Source of the DNA: Arthrobacter cheniae
Lineage (GTDB): Bacteria; Actinomycetota; Actinomycetes; Actinomycetales; Micrococcaceae
Reading direction: 5' to 3'
Assembly (NCBI RefSeq): GCF_003602275.1
Contig: NZ_QZVT01000003.1
Location: 372,001 to 436,000, forward strand
DNA length: 64,000 nt
Below are positions 18,877 through 29,441 of the stretch, one piece after another. The notes beneath the pieces are model-generated. The model was not told the origin of the DNA. It saw nothing but the letters and a program-made list of their open reading frames with translations, and did no database searches. A program made the position numbers and the translations under genes. The number at the start of each line of letters is the position of its first letter. Position 1 is the first letter of the stretch.

Positions 18877-20082
18877 TCAGTGGTCCCTGCCGAGGACAGC
18901 CTGCAGCGCCGCGGCCGCCATCACGCGCACACCGTATTCGATGGCGCGTTCGTCCGGCACGTAGTCACCGCGGTGGAGATCGTACGTCTCGCCCCCGGGA
19001 GTCCGCGTGCCGAGGCGCATCATGGCGCCGGGAACCTCCTGCGTCATCCATGCGAAGTCCTCTCCGCCCATGGACTGCGGGGTGAGCACGACGGCGCTCG
19101 ACCCGAGTTCGGCGCGTGCCGCCGCCTCCAGGAGTCCGGTTTCGTGCTCCTGGTTCACCACGGGTGGTACGCCACGGATATGCTCCAGCTTCACGTCCAC
19201 GCCGAACGGCGCGGCCACCTCGCGCACGGCACGGTCCAGCAGTTCGCCGGACGATTCCCAGGCCTCGCCGTCGAGGCAGCGAAGCGTGCCGGACATGAAG
19301 CCGTGGGCGGGGATCGCGTTCGGGGCCGACCCGGCATGGATCTGTCCCCACACCACGGACACGGCGCTGCGCACATCGATGCGGCGGGACAGGACGGCCG
19401 GGACATTGACGGCTATGGCGGCGAGCGCGAACACGAGGTCCTCGGTGAGGTGCGGGCGCGAGGTGTGGCCTCCTCGTCCGCTCAGCTCGACACGGATGGT
19501 GTCCGACGCCGAGGTGATGGCGCCGATGCGCGTGCCCACCAGACCGACGTCGATCCTCGGATCGCAGTGCAGTGCCAGGATGCGCGGGAGTCCGACGAGA
19601 ACGCCCTGGGCGATGACATCGATCGCGCCGCCCGGCATCATCTCCTCGGCGGGCTGGAAAATGATGCGCACAGTTCCGGGGAGCGGCGTCGAGGCGTCGA
19701 GGTCGGCGAGGACGAGCGCGACGCCGAGCATCACGGTGGTGTGGATGTCGTGTCCGCACGCATGGGTGATGCCCGTGGCTGCCGACTCATACGGGAGGCC
19801 CGTCTCCTCGATGATCGGCAGGGCGTCGATGTCCGCGCGCAGGCCGAGCCGTAGTGGCCCGCTTCCGATGTCCACATACGCTCCGGTGCCCTCGAGCCGT
19901 CGGGGAACGAGCCCTGCCCGCTCGAGCCTCGCGACGATCAGGTCCGTGGTGCGGTGTTCCTTGTAGGACAGCTCCGGGTGACGGTGGATGTCACGGCGGA
20001 TTCCCGTCAACTCTGTGAGCAGCGGCTCGAGGGAGGCACCGACCCGGGAGGTCGGCGGGCTCTGGGTGCTGGACGTTTCCAC
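18877..20082 (-). CDS. M20 family metallopeptidase / amidohydrolase
   Basis: This is a dinuclear zinc hydrolase of the M20D type (N-acyl-amino-acid or hippurate hydrolase relatives), 401 residues. Metal ligands are visible in HACGHDIHTTVMLG and the catalytic pair in FQPAEEMMPGGA. A dimerisation lid domain occupies residues 185-305, and a final His ligand lies in the RGDYVPDE end region. The substrate cannot be predicted. It is on the same strand as, and 228 bp upstream of, the nucleoside operon; the gap suggests independent transcription. Confidence 0.88.
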   Translation of the reverse strand: METSSTQSPPTSRVGASLEPLLTELTGIRRDIHRHPELSYKEHRTTDLIVARLERAGLVPRRLEGTGAYVDIGSGPLRLGLRADIDALPIIEETGLPYESAATGITHACGHDIHTTVMLGVALVLADLDASTPLPGTVRIIFQPAEEMMPGGAIDVIAQGVLVGLPRILALHCDPRIDVGLVGTRIGAITSASDTIRVELSGRGGHTSRPHLTEDLVFALAAIAVNVPAVLSRRIDVRSAVSVVWGQIHAGSAPNAIPAHGFMSGTLRCLDGEAWESSGELLDRAVREVAAPFGVDVKLEHIRGVPPVVNQEHETGLLEAAARAELGSSAVVLTPQSMGGEDFAWMTQEVPGAMMRLGTRTPGGETYDLHRGDYVPDERAIEYGVRVMAAAALQAVLGRDH

Positions 20083-20194
20083 TCCCTCAGCCTACCGACC
20101 GGGGCCGCGGCGTCCGGACGCCCCGGTCGTGGACGCGCCGTAGGGTTCTGTGCAAGCCGCCGGGCAGCCGTTGGCGAGTTGTCGGCTGGGCGTC

Positions 20195-21334
20195 CTAGAG
20201 AACGTCGGTGTCGCCGCTGGCGCGTAGCCGCTCCACGGCTTTCTTGACTTCCTGGGCGTGCTCCTTCGTCGTCACCAGCAGTGCGTCGGGGGTGTCGACG
20301 ATGACGACGTTCTCGATACCGATCAGGGCGATGACCCTCTTGGTGTCGGAGACGACGATCCCGGAAGCGTTCTCGGAGAAGACTCTCGCTCCCTCCCCCA
20401 TGACCCTCAGCTCGCTGTTCTCCTCGGCGGGGTTGAGGCGACCGATGGCAGCGAAATCCCCGACGTCGTCCCAATTGAACTCACCCGGGATCATGGCGAC
20501 GTCACCGGCGACAGCGGCCGGTTCGGCGACCGCGTAGTCGATGGCGATCTTCGGGAGGGTCGGCCAGACCTTGCGGGCCACCTCGACGCGGCGGGGGGTG
20601 TCCCAGGCGTCGGCGATCTCGATCAAGCCCGCGTAGAGCTCGGGCTCGTTGGCGGAGAGGTGCTTGAGCATGAGGTCCACCGGCGCCACGAACATGCCGG
20701 CGTTCCAGGAGTAGTTCCCGCTCTGGATGTAGCCGTCCGCAACCTCCTGGGAGGGCTTCTCGACGAACTCGATGACCGCGTGTGCGCTGGGCGCACCCTC
20801 GATGGACAGGGGCTCGCCCGCCCTGATGTACCCGAATCCTGTGGAGGCGTGCGTCGGCTTGATGCCGATGGTGACGATGTATCCGCGGGCAGCGGTGTGG
20901 ATGGCCTCCCGAACGGCATCCTGGAAGACCTCGACCGGCGAGATCACCTGGTCGGCCGCGAAGGACCCCATGATGATGCTCGGGTCGCGCCGGTGCAGGA
21001 TGGCGGCGGCGAGACCGATGGCTGCGCCCGAATCCTTCGGCTCGGATTCGAGCACCAGGTTCACGTCATCGATCTCGGGAAGCTGCGCGAGGACCGCGCG
21101 CCGGTGGACGATCCCGGTCACGACCATGGTGCGGCCATCACACAGCGGGCGCAGGCGGTCGTAGGTCGCGCGGATCAGCGTACTGCCGGAACCGGTGAGG
21201 TCATGCAGGAACTTCGGCGCCGCGGCGCGCGAGAGCGGCCACAAGCGTGTCCCGGTGCCTCCCGCGGGGATGACGCCGTAGAAGCGCTCCAGCACATTGT
21301 CAGGGGTATGGGCAGACGCCCTCTCGGTACTCAT
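20195..21334 (-). CDS. manC: Mannose-1-phosphate guanylyltransferase
   Basis: This enzyme makes GDP-mannose from mannose-1-phosphate and GTP for mannosylated glycans and lipids. The 379 residues contain the nucleotidyltransferase signature GVIPAGGTGTRLWPLSR, sugar-binding FVEKPS, and a short C-terminal helical region without the cupin isomerase domain of bifunctional forms. The ATG at 21334 is chosen over one at 21382 because the upstream addition is not conserved-looking and lies in the divergent promoter region. It is divergent from the succinate dehydrogenase operon. Confidence 0.9.
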   Translation of the reverse strand: MSTERASAHTPDNVLERFYGVIPAGGTGTRLWPLSRAAAPKFLHDLTGSGSTLIRATYDRLRPLCDGRTMVVTGIVHRRAVLAQLPEIDDVNLVLESEPKDSGAAIGLAAAILHRRDPSIIMGSFAADQVISPVEVFQDAVREAIHTAARGYIVTIGIKPTHASTGFGYIRAGEPLSIEGAPSAHAVIEFVEKPSQEVADGYIQSGNYSWNAGMFVAPVDLMLKHLSANEPELYAGLIEIADAWDTPRRVEVARKVWPTLPKIAIDYAVAEPAAVAGDVAMIPGEFNWDDVGDFAAIGRLNPAEENSELRVMGEGARVFSENASGIVVSDTKRVIALIGIENVVIVDTPDALLVTTKEHAQEVKKAVERLRASGDTDVL

Positions 21335-21423
21335 CCGTTCCACGGTAACCCGAAGCGCGCCGGGCGTGAGCATAACGTCCACTATCGGATGCCATCCCGG
21401 GGGAACGCGGGAACCGCGGCGGG

Positions 21424-21439
21424 TGTTAACAAGGTCACA
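21424..21439 (+). promoter_or_regulatory. CRP/GlxR-like site upstream of sdhCDAB
   Basis: TGTTA-ACAAGG-TCACA matches the CRP/GlxR consensus TGTGA-N6-TCACA at nine of ten positions. Its centre is about 60 bp upstream of the predicted transcription start, a class I activator position. Binding is not shown. Confidence 0.45.
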
Positions 21440-21456
21440 GGTGAGGAACCCCTAAA

Positions 21457-21485
21457 TTGAACCAGGAGTGTCACCGCCCTAGATT
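21457..21485 (+). promoter_or_regulatory. Candidate sigma-70-type promoter of sdhCDAB
   Basis: The -35 TTGAAC (21457-21462) and -10 TAGATT (21480-21485) are separated by exactly 17 bp. Transcription would start near 21491, leaving an 80-nt leader before sdhC. Confidence 0.6.
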
Positions 21486-21570
21486 ATTCTTATCTGAAGA
21501 GTGCTGTCGCACCGGCGTAATCCCTGCGTATAACGCGCTAACGCCCAGGCGATGCAGGGAGGTCATTTCA

Positions 21571-21966
21571 ATGCCGAAGACACTGACGAAGACACTGACG
21601 CCAGCTGGCACCCTCTACCGTGGCCGCGAAGGCCAATGGTCCTGGGTGGCCCACCGCATCACCGGGGTCGTGATTTTCTTCTTCCTCCTGGTCCACGTGC
21701 TGGATACGTCCCTCGTGCGCGTGTCGCCCGAGGCGTACGACGCCGTGATCGCCTCGTACAAGAACCCGATCATGGGTCTGGGTGAGCTCGGCCTGGTCGC
21801 AGCGATAGTGTTCCACGCCTTCAACGGCATCCGCGTGATCCTCGTGGATTTCTGGAAGAAGGGCCCCAAATACCATCGCCAGATGCTCTGGGGCGTCGTA
21901 GGCCTCTGGGCAGTCGTCATGATCGCCTTCTCGATCCGCCATCTCACGCACGTCTTCGGAGGTTAG
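21571..21966 (+). CDS. sdhC: Succinate dehydrogenase cytochrome b subunit
   Basis: This membrane anchor of complex II carries haem b and the menaquinone site. The 131 residues have three hydrophobic helices; HRITGVVIFFFLLVHVLDT and FHAFNGIRVILVDFW provide the likely haem-ligand histidines. The ATG at 21571 has AGGGAGG eight bases upstream. Longer readings upstream run through the promoter. Five bases separate it from sdhD. Confidence 0.92.
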   Translation: MPKTLTKTLTPAGTLYRGREGQWSWVAHRITGVVIFFFLLVHVLDTSLVRVSPEAYDAVIASYKNPIMGLGELGLVAAIVFHAFNGIRVILVDFWKKGPKYHRQMLWGVVGLWAVVMIAFSIRHLTHVFGG

Positions 21967-21971
21967 TACCC

Positions 21972-22439
21972 ATGGCCACCCCAATCATCGAAACGCCCCG
22001 CTCCGGTCGTGTCGCCCCGGGATACTCCCGATCCAGCACCTCACGCGGAAACTTCGAGATGATCGCATGGCTCTTCATGCGCCTCTCGGGCGCCATCCTG
22101 GTGGTGCTGATCTTCGTCCACCTCTACGTCAACCTCGTCGCCGGTGACGGCATCAGCGGGATCGACTTCGGCTTCGTCGCCGGCAAGTGGGCTGACCCGG
22201 TGTGGCAGATCTGGGACCTGACCCTGCTCTGGCTGTCCATGCTGCATGGCACCAACGGCATCCGTGTGATCATCAACGACTACGCCGAGAAGAACAGCAC
22301 CCGCATGATCCTCAAGGGCGTCCTGTACACGGCCACGGTCGTCATCGTGGTGCTCGGCACACTCGTCATCTTCACCTTCGATCCCTGCCCCGTCATCGAC
22401 GGAGTGGCCCACGTAGCGGATTACTGCCCCGCCCCGTAA
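21972..22439 (+). CDS. sdhD: Succinate dehydrogenase hydrophobic membrane anchor subunit
   Basis: This is the second anchor of complex II, 155 residues. A polar head of 35 residues is followed by three helices. The RLSGAILVVLIFVHLYVNLV and SMLHGTNGIRVIINDY segments mirror the haem and quinone region of SdhC. It lies between sdhC and sdhA, with 88 bp to sdhA. Confidence 0.92.
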   Translation: MATPIIETPRSGRVAPGYSRSSTSRGNFEMIAWLFMRLSGAILVVLIFVHLYVNLVAGDGISGIDFGFVAGKWADPVWQIWDLTLLWLSMLHGTNGIRVIINDYAEKNSTRMILKGVLYTATVVIVVLGTLVIFTFDPCPVIDGVAHVADYCPAP

Positions 22440-22527
22440 CCCCTACCGCACGTCTGCAGTTCCCGCATGACAGGCCCACTGGGGGACCTCATGCACCCAC
22501 ACCGTTTCAACAGAAAGAGCGACCAGC

Positions 22528-24306
22528 ATGCAGGTCCACAAGTACGACGTCGTCATCGTCGGCGCGGGCGGCGCCGGAATGCGCGCAGCCATCGAATCAG
22601 GGCAGCGCGCCCGCACCGCCGTCCTGACGAAGCTCTACCCCACCCGCTCGCACACGGGCGCAGCGCAGGGTGGGATGTGCGCAGCACTCGCCAACGTCGA
22701 GGAAGACAACTGGGAGTGGCACACGTTCGACACCGTCAAGGGTGGCGACTACCTGGTGGACCAGGACGCGGCCGAGGTCATGGCGAAGGAAGCCATCGAG
22801 GCGGTCCTCGATCTCGAGAAGATGGGCCTCCCGTTCAACCGCACCCCCGAGGGTCGCATCGACCAGAGGCGCTTCGGTGGTCACACGCGCGACCACGGCA
22901 AGGCACCCGTCCGGCGCTCCTGCTACGCGGCTGACCGCACGGGCCACATGATCCTGCAGACGCTCTACCAGAACTGCGTCAAGCACAACGTCGAGTTCTA
23001 CAACGAGTACTACGTGCTCGACCTGCTCATGGTGGACCAGGAAGTCACCGTCGACGGCGTGACCCGCATCGAGAAGCGCGTCGCCGGGGTCGTCTCCTAC
23101 GACCTTGCGTCCGGCGAACTGCACATCTTCCAGGCGAAATCGATCGTCTTCGCGTCCGGTGGTGTCGGCAAGGTCTACAAGACGACGTCGAACGCCCACA
23201 CGCTGACCGGTGACGGGATGGGCATCGCCTTCCGCCGTGGCATCCCCCTCGAGGACATGGAGTTCTTCCAGTTCCACCCGACCGGCCTGGCCGGCCTCGG
23301 GATCCTCCTGTCCGAAGCAGCACGCGGTGAGGGTGCGATCCTTCGCAACTCGGAGGGTGAGCGCTTCATGGAGCGCTACGCCCCGACCATCAAGGACCTC
23401 GCCCCCCGTGACATCGTCGCCCGCTCCATGGCGAACGAGGTCCGCGAGGGACGCGGCGCCGGACCGAACAAGGACTACGTCCTCCTCGACCTGACGCACC
23501 TCGAGCCTGCCCACATCGACGCGAAGCTCCCCGATATCACCGAGTTCGCCCGCACCTACCTCGGCGTCGAGCCCTACACCGAGCCGGTTCCCGTTTTCCC
23601 GACAGCGCACTACGCGATGGGCGGCATTCCGACCAACATCAAGGCCGAGGTGCTCGCGGACAATGACACCGTGGTCCCCGGGCTGTACGCGGCCGGCGAA
23701 GTCGCCTGCGTCTCCGTCCACGGCTCCAACCGCCTGGGCACCAACTCGCTCCTGGACATCAACGTCTTCGGCAAGCGCGCCGGCATCGCCGCCGCGGAGT
23801 ACGCCCTGACGGCTGATTTCGTGGAGATCCCCGAGAACCCGACCACCGAGACCGAGGAACTCCTCAACCGGGCACGCAGCTCGGAGGGTGGGGAGCGCGT
23901 CGCTCTCATCCGGAAGGAACTGCAGGACATCATGGACGCCAATGTCCAGGTGTTCCGCACGGAGCAGACGCTCCTCGAGGCCCTGCGGGTCATCGATACC
24001 CTTGAAGAGCGGTACACACGCATCACGGTGCAGGACAAGGGCAAGCGGTTCAACCTCGACCTGCTCGAAGCCGTGGAGCTCGGGTTCCTCCTGGACATGG
24101 CGAAGGTCATGACGGCGGCGGCCCTGCACCGCAAGGAGTCCCGCGGCGGTCACTTCCGCGAGGACTACCCGGAGCGCGACGACGAGAATTTCATGACCCA
24201 TTCCATGGCCTACAAGGACCCCAGCGCCACCGAGACCAGCGGCGTACGCCTTGAGACCAAACCGGTAATCTTCACCCGATACCAGCCCATGGAGCGAAAG
24301 TACTGA
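22528..24306 (+). CDS. sdhA: Succinate dehydrogenase flavoprotein subunit
   Basis: This is the catalytic subunit that oxidises succinate to fumarate. The 592 residues hold the FAD-binding VGAGGAGMRAAIE, the histidine for covalent FAD in TRSHTGAAQGGMCAA, substrate-site HPTGLAGLGILLSE and HGSNRLGTNSLLD, and the C-terminal helical domain with the MTHSMAY end. Its stop and the sdhB start overlap by one base (TGATG). The ribosome-binding site is weak, so translation may depend on sdhD coupling. Confidence 0.97.
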   Translation: MQVHKYDVVIVGAGGAGMRAAIESGQRARTAVLTKLYPTRSHTGAAQGGMCAALANVEEDNWEWHTFDTVKGGDYLVDQDAAEVMAKEAIEAVLDLEKMGLPFNRTPEGRIDQRRFGGHTRDHGKAPVRRSCYAADRTGHMILQTLYQNCVKHNVEFYNEYYVLDLLMVDQEVTVDGVTRIEKRVAGVVSYDLASGELHIFQAKSIVFASGGVGKVYKTTSNAHTLTGDGMGIAFRRGIPLEDMEFFQFHPTGLAGLGILLSEAARGEGAILRNSEGERFMERYAPTIKDLAPRDIVARSMANEVREGRGAGPNKDYVLLDLTHLEPAHIDAKLPDITEFARTYLGVEPYTEPVPVFPTAHYAMGGIPTNIKAEVLADNDTVVPGLYAAGEVACVSVHGSNRLGTNSLLDINVFGKRAGIAAAEYALTADFVEIPENPTTETEELLNRARSSEGGERVALIRKELQDIMDANVQVFRTEQTLLEALRVIDTLEERYTRITVQDKGKRFNLDLLEAVELGFLLDMAKVMTAAALHRKESRGGHFREDYPERDDENFMTHSMAYKDPSATETSGVRLETKPVIFTRYQPMERKY

Positions 24307-25091
24307 TGAGCACCGAAACCGTACAGAAAGAGCCGGCCTCGAAGATCGAGATCAGCCCGGACGTCGCCGGCGGCGAGATCCCCACGTTCGACATCACCCT
24401 CAAGGTCCGCCGCTACAACCCGGAGGTCTCGGACGAGGCCCACTGGGACGAGTGGCAACTGACCATGTACGGCACGGACCGCGTGCTGGACGCCCTGCAC
24501 AAGGTGAAGTGGGAGCATGACGGTTCCGTCTCCTTCCGCCGATCCTGCGCCCACGGCGTCTGCGGCTCCGATGCCATGCGCATCAACGGCCGGAACAGGC
24601 TCGCCTGCAAGACCCTGCTGAAGGATCTCGACACGTCCAAGCCCATCCTCGTGGAGCCCATCAAGGGCCTGCCGGTGGAGAAGGACCTCATCGTGGACAT
24701 GGAACCGTTCTTCCAGTCCTACCGGGAGATCATGCCGTTCCTGGTCAGCAAGGGCCACGAGCCGACCAAGGAGCGCCTCCAGTCCGCGGAGGAGCGCGAC
24801 CGCTACGACGACACGACCAAGTGCATCCTGTGCGCCGCCTGCACCTCGTCGTGTCCGGTGTTCTGGACCGACGGCCAGTACTTCGGACCGGCCGCCATCG
24901 TGAACGCGCACCGTTTCATCTTCGATTCGCGTGACGACGCCGGCGACATGCGGCTCGAGATCCTCAATGACAAGGAAGGCGTCTGGCGCTGCCGGACCAC
25001 CTTCAACTGCTCCGAGGCCTGCCCGCGTGGCATCCAGGTGACGAAAGCCATCTCCGAGGTCAAGCAGGCCATCCTGACGCGCAGGGTCTGA
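24306..25091 (+). CDS. sdhB: Succinate dehydrogenase iron-sulfur subunit
   Basis: This subunit carries the 2Fe-2S, 4Fe-4S and 3Fe-4S centres that take electrons from FAD to menaquinone. The 261 residues show the 2Fe-2S site RRSCAHGVCGSDAMRINGRN with a later Cys, the 4Fe-4S motif CILCAACTSSCP, and the C-terminal 3Fe-4S/4Fe-4S cysteines in FNCSEACPRGIQ. It is the last gene of sdhCDAB, and a strong hairpin follows after 51 bp. Confidence 0.97.
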   Translation: MSTETVQKEPASKIEISPDVAGGEIPTFDITLKVRRYNPEVSDEAHWDEWQLTMYGTDRVLDALHKVKWEHDGSVSFRRSCAHGVCGSDAMRINGRNRLACKTLLKDLDTSKPILVEPIKGLPVEKDLIVDMEPFFQSYREIMPFLVSKGHEPTKERLQSAEERDRYDDTTKCILCAACTSSCPVFWTDGQYFGPAAIVNAHRFIFDSRDDAGDMRLEILNDKEGVWRCRTTFNCSEACPRGIQVTKAISEVKQAILTRRV

Positions 25092-25142
25092 TTCGACAGG
25101 GTCTCGGCTCCAACAGCTGTTCCGCAGTCCAGGTCGACGGCA

Positions 25143-25174
25143 AAGGGCGGCCCCTCTCAGGAGGGGCCGCCCTT
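25143..25174. terminator. Bidirectional terminator between sdhB and the YihY gene
   Basis: A perfect 14-bp stem AAGGGCGGCCCCTC / GAGGGGCCGCCCTT with loop TCAG sits between convergent genes. Both strands give A/T ends, which fits termination in both directions. Confidence 0.85.
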
Positions 25175-25191
25175 GTTCGTGGGCGGGCCGA

Positions 25192-26322
25192 TCAGCCGCG
25201 GTTCTTGCGGCGGCTGCGTTGCCTGAGCGTCCCCGCCTTCGCGTGGTGCTGGCGCTCGGCATCGACCTCCGCATCGGCCGAGCCCACCGCGCACCAGGCA
25301 ATCGCCAGCAGGTACACCTGACTGAGCAGGAAGAACCAGATGAAGAGCGCAAGAATCACGGCGAAGGACAACAGGAGCGGATTGTTGCCGAAGCTGCCGA
25401 GGATCTGTGTCGAGAAGGTACGAAGCAGGGTGGTACCGAGCCCTGCGATGAATGCTCCCTGCAGCAGGATCGGCTTGGGCATGTCGATGGCGGACGCCGA
25501 TCGGAACAGCACCACGGCGACGAGGATGTCCAGCAGGACCATCACCAGGAAGCCCGCTCCCTGCGTCAGGACCTGACTCACGGCGTTCAGCTTCAGGATC
25601 GTGAGGAGCGTGCCGAGTGTGTTCGTGGCAACCACCCCCAGTGCCGTGGTCACGACCATGATGACACCCAGCAGCGCGAGGGTTCCGAGGTCCTTCAGCC
25701 ACAGGAGTACCGGATGGACGGCAACCGGTTGGAGGTCGAAGATGCCGCGCATGGCCTGCCGCATCCCGCCGATCCACCCGAGGGCCGTGGCCAGCATCAC
25801 CGCCGCGGAGACGACGATCGTCCAGCCCAGTCCACTCGTCGCCTCGAAGAGCCGCTCAGGAGTGATGATGCCTCCTGCGCCGTCCTCCTCGGCGATCAGT
25901 CCGGGTACCGCCCGACTAAGGGCATCCACGGAGAGGGCACGGAGGGCATCATCACCGGCGATGACTATCCCGAGGGCGGCGAACACGACGACCAGCAGTG
26001 CCGCGATCGCGAAGAACAGTCGATAAGCCAGTCCGGCCGCCATCAGCGGGCCGCGCCGCTCGTTGTAGAGCAGGACCACCCGAACGGGTCGCAGCGTGAA
26101 GAAACGGCAGAGAGCGAGGTCCACCCGCGCGAGCAATACCTCAGGGCCGCCCCTGCCGGAACGCGTCAGGCGACCGAGCCTGACCTGTGCGTCGATGACC
26201 CTGCGACGGAGCTCGGGCAGGCTCGCCGGTGACGGCTGGTCAATAGGAGGTGGTTTGGGGGCGGTCAGCGTCCTCGCCAAAGTGCAGCTCCTCCCGCAGT
26301 TTCCACAGTCCCGAGGGCACAT
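25192..26322 (-). CDS. YihY/BrkB family membrane protein
   Basis: This polytopic membrane protein of unknown function belongs to the YihY/virulence factor BrkB family (once called RNase BN). The 376-residue reading has a conserved helix start MAAGLAYRLFFAIAALLVVV, six hydrophobic helices and the FLLSQVYLLAIAWCAV region. The basic C-terminal tail (RQRSRRKNRG) is cytoplasmic. The true start is uncertain: the ATG at 26322 overlaps the upstream ligase gene by 83 bp and has no clear ribosome-binding site, while the first internal ATG would remove conserved sequence. Confidence 0.82.
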   Translation of the reverse strand: MCPRDCGNCGRSCTLARTLTAPKPPPIDQPSPASLPELRRRVIDAQVRLGRLTRSGRGGPEVLLARVDLALCRFFTLRPVRVVLLYNERRGPLMAAGLAYRLFFAIAALLVVVFAALGIVIAGDDALRALSVDALSRAVPGLIAEEDGAGGIITPERLFEATSGLGWTIVVSAAVMLATALGWIGGMRQAMRGIFDLQPVAVHPVLLWLKDLGTLALLGVIMVVTTALGVVATNTLGTLLTILKLNAVSQVLTQGAGFLVMVLLDILVAVVLFRSASAIDMPKPILLQGAFIAGLGTTLLRTFSTQILGSFGNNPLLLSFAVILALFIWFFLLSQVYLLAIAWCAVGSADAEVDAERQHHAKAGTLRQRSRRKNRG

Positions 26323-26839
26323 GCTCGTACAGTCCCATCGACCCCACGTCGAACGCGGCTTCGAAGCCGTTCAACTCCTCGACGGCGGCGTCCATGCCTG
26401 CGTCGGACACGTCGTGCGCAACCGTCACATGAGGGTGGAAGGGAAATTCGAGATCGCGTTCGAGAGGGCCCTTCTGGAGCCTGGAGTGGAGCTCGACGCA
26501 CTCGTCGAATCCCTGGACCAGCTTCAGGAATACCACGGGCGATGCGGGCCTGAAGGATCCGGTGCTGCGAAGGCGGACCTCGAAAGGCCGTTGTTCCTGG
26601 GCCACTGCGCGGACATGCTCGATGGTCGCAGCCCAGTCGTGGGCCGGCGTCGTCGTGATGAGGGTGATGTGCGGTGGGACGACAGCCGCCATGGGATCAC
26701 CGAACGACGCCCTCCACGCCTTCAGGCTGCTCGCGAGCGGTTCCGGGATGGAAATGGTGATCCCGACGCAGCTGCCGCTCAGTCCCGGCTGCGACAGGGC
26801 TGTCGCCAACCGGCTGGGATGACCCGTGGAGACGCACAT
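26240..26839 (-). CDS. 2H phosphoesterase (2'-5' RNA ligase family)
   Basis: This is a small protein of the 2H phosphoesterase superfamily, whose members hydrolyse or form 2',3'-cyclic or 2'-5' RNA phosphodiester bonds. Both HxT motifs are present in the 199 residues: PPHITLI (near residue 58) and HPHVTVAH (near residue 140), separated by the normal distance. The gene begins 3 bp after the trpS stop, so they are in one transcript. The natural substrate is unknown. Confidence 0.85.
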   Translation of the reverse strand: MCVSTGHPSRLATALSQPGLSGSCVGITISIPEPLASSLKAWRASFGDPMAAVVPPHITLITTTPAHDWAATIEHVRAVAQEQRPFEVRLRSTGSFRPASPVVFLKLVQGFDECVELHSRLQKGPLERDLEFPFHPHVTVAHDVSDAGMDAAVEELNGFEAAFDVGSMGLYEHVPSGLWKLREELHFGEDADRPQTTSY

Positions 26840-26842
26840 GGA

Positions 26843-28739
<1,897 letters not shown>

Positions 28740-28780
28740 CTTACCCCGCAGGGTCTATCGATTCGTTCCGGCGGGGCCGT

Positions 28781-29221
28781 TCAGTCAACGACGGTGCCCT
28801 CGACCGGACCCTCGCTGGAACCCTTCATCATGGACCGCGCGTTGTGGGAGGTGATCTCGATCGTCTCGAGCGCCCGCTCCACCATCTCCGCGTCCTTGCC
28901 GAGGTACTCCCTGACCACGCCGACCTGCACCTGGACGATCTTGAAGCTGTGATCGAGCTTCAGGTCGCGAGCCCGGTCGACGGCGGCGGTGCCTGCCTGG
29001 GGTGCACCGGCACTGCCGAACCCGCCGTGCGCCTGGATCCGGTCTGCGGCCTTCCTCGCCGCGGACCGGAGACTGAGGACCACGTAACTGAAGATCAGGA
29101 GCCAGCCGAGCGAGATGATCGCGACCAGCCAGCCGATGACGTCGTTCTGGTTGGCCGCGAAGACCACTGCTACGAGGAACACGACCAGCATGACTGCCAT
29201 CCCGGCACTGCCCATGCGCAT
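28781..29221 (-). CDS. Small membrane protein of unknown function
   Basis: I do not recognise this family. The 146-residue protein starts MRMGSAGMAVMLVVFLVAVV. Two N-terminal membrane helices are predicted (residues 6-22 and 30-50), followed by a cytoplasmic, charged region with KLDHSFKIVQVQVGVVREYL and a coiled-coil-like segment. In-frame ATG codons further upstream (to 29518) exist, but the added sequence is not hydrophobic or conserved-looking. There is no obvious ribosome-binding site for any start. It follows the divergent promoter region shared with the CHRD gene. Confidence 0.6.
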   Translation of the reverse strand: MRMGSAGMAVMLVVFLVAVVFAANQNDVIGWLVAIISLGWLLIFSYVVLSLRSAARKAADRIQAHGGFGSAGAPQAGTAAVDRARDLKLDHSFKIVQVQVGVVREYLGKDAEMVERALETIEITSHNARSMMKGSSEGPVEGTVVD

Positions 29222-29441
29222 GCTCACACCCCGGCCCGAAGGCCGCCCATTACTCCCTAGTGTCTGCATCATGCCATTCTCGCGCATGGACAACGGCACC
29301 CCTGCTGCTTCCACCGCGGGCGAACTCCCAGGCGTTTCAAAGTTCTTGCACATCCACACCAATCCGTGATGGGTATCACCCCGAAGTACAGTCATGCGCG
29401 CCCCCACGGAGCGCTTCATTCGCACACTGGAGGAATTTCCG

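Noticed and set aside
22597-24201. A 534-codon open frame antisense to sdhA
   Set aside because: Shadow of sdhA; no recognisable motif, and the plus frame has all FAD and active-site motifs.
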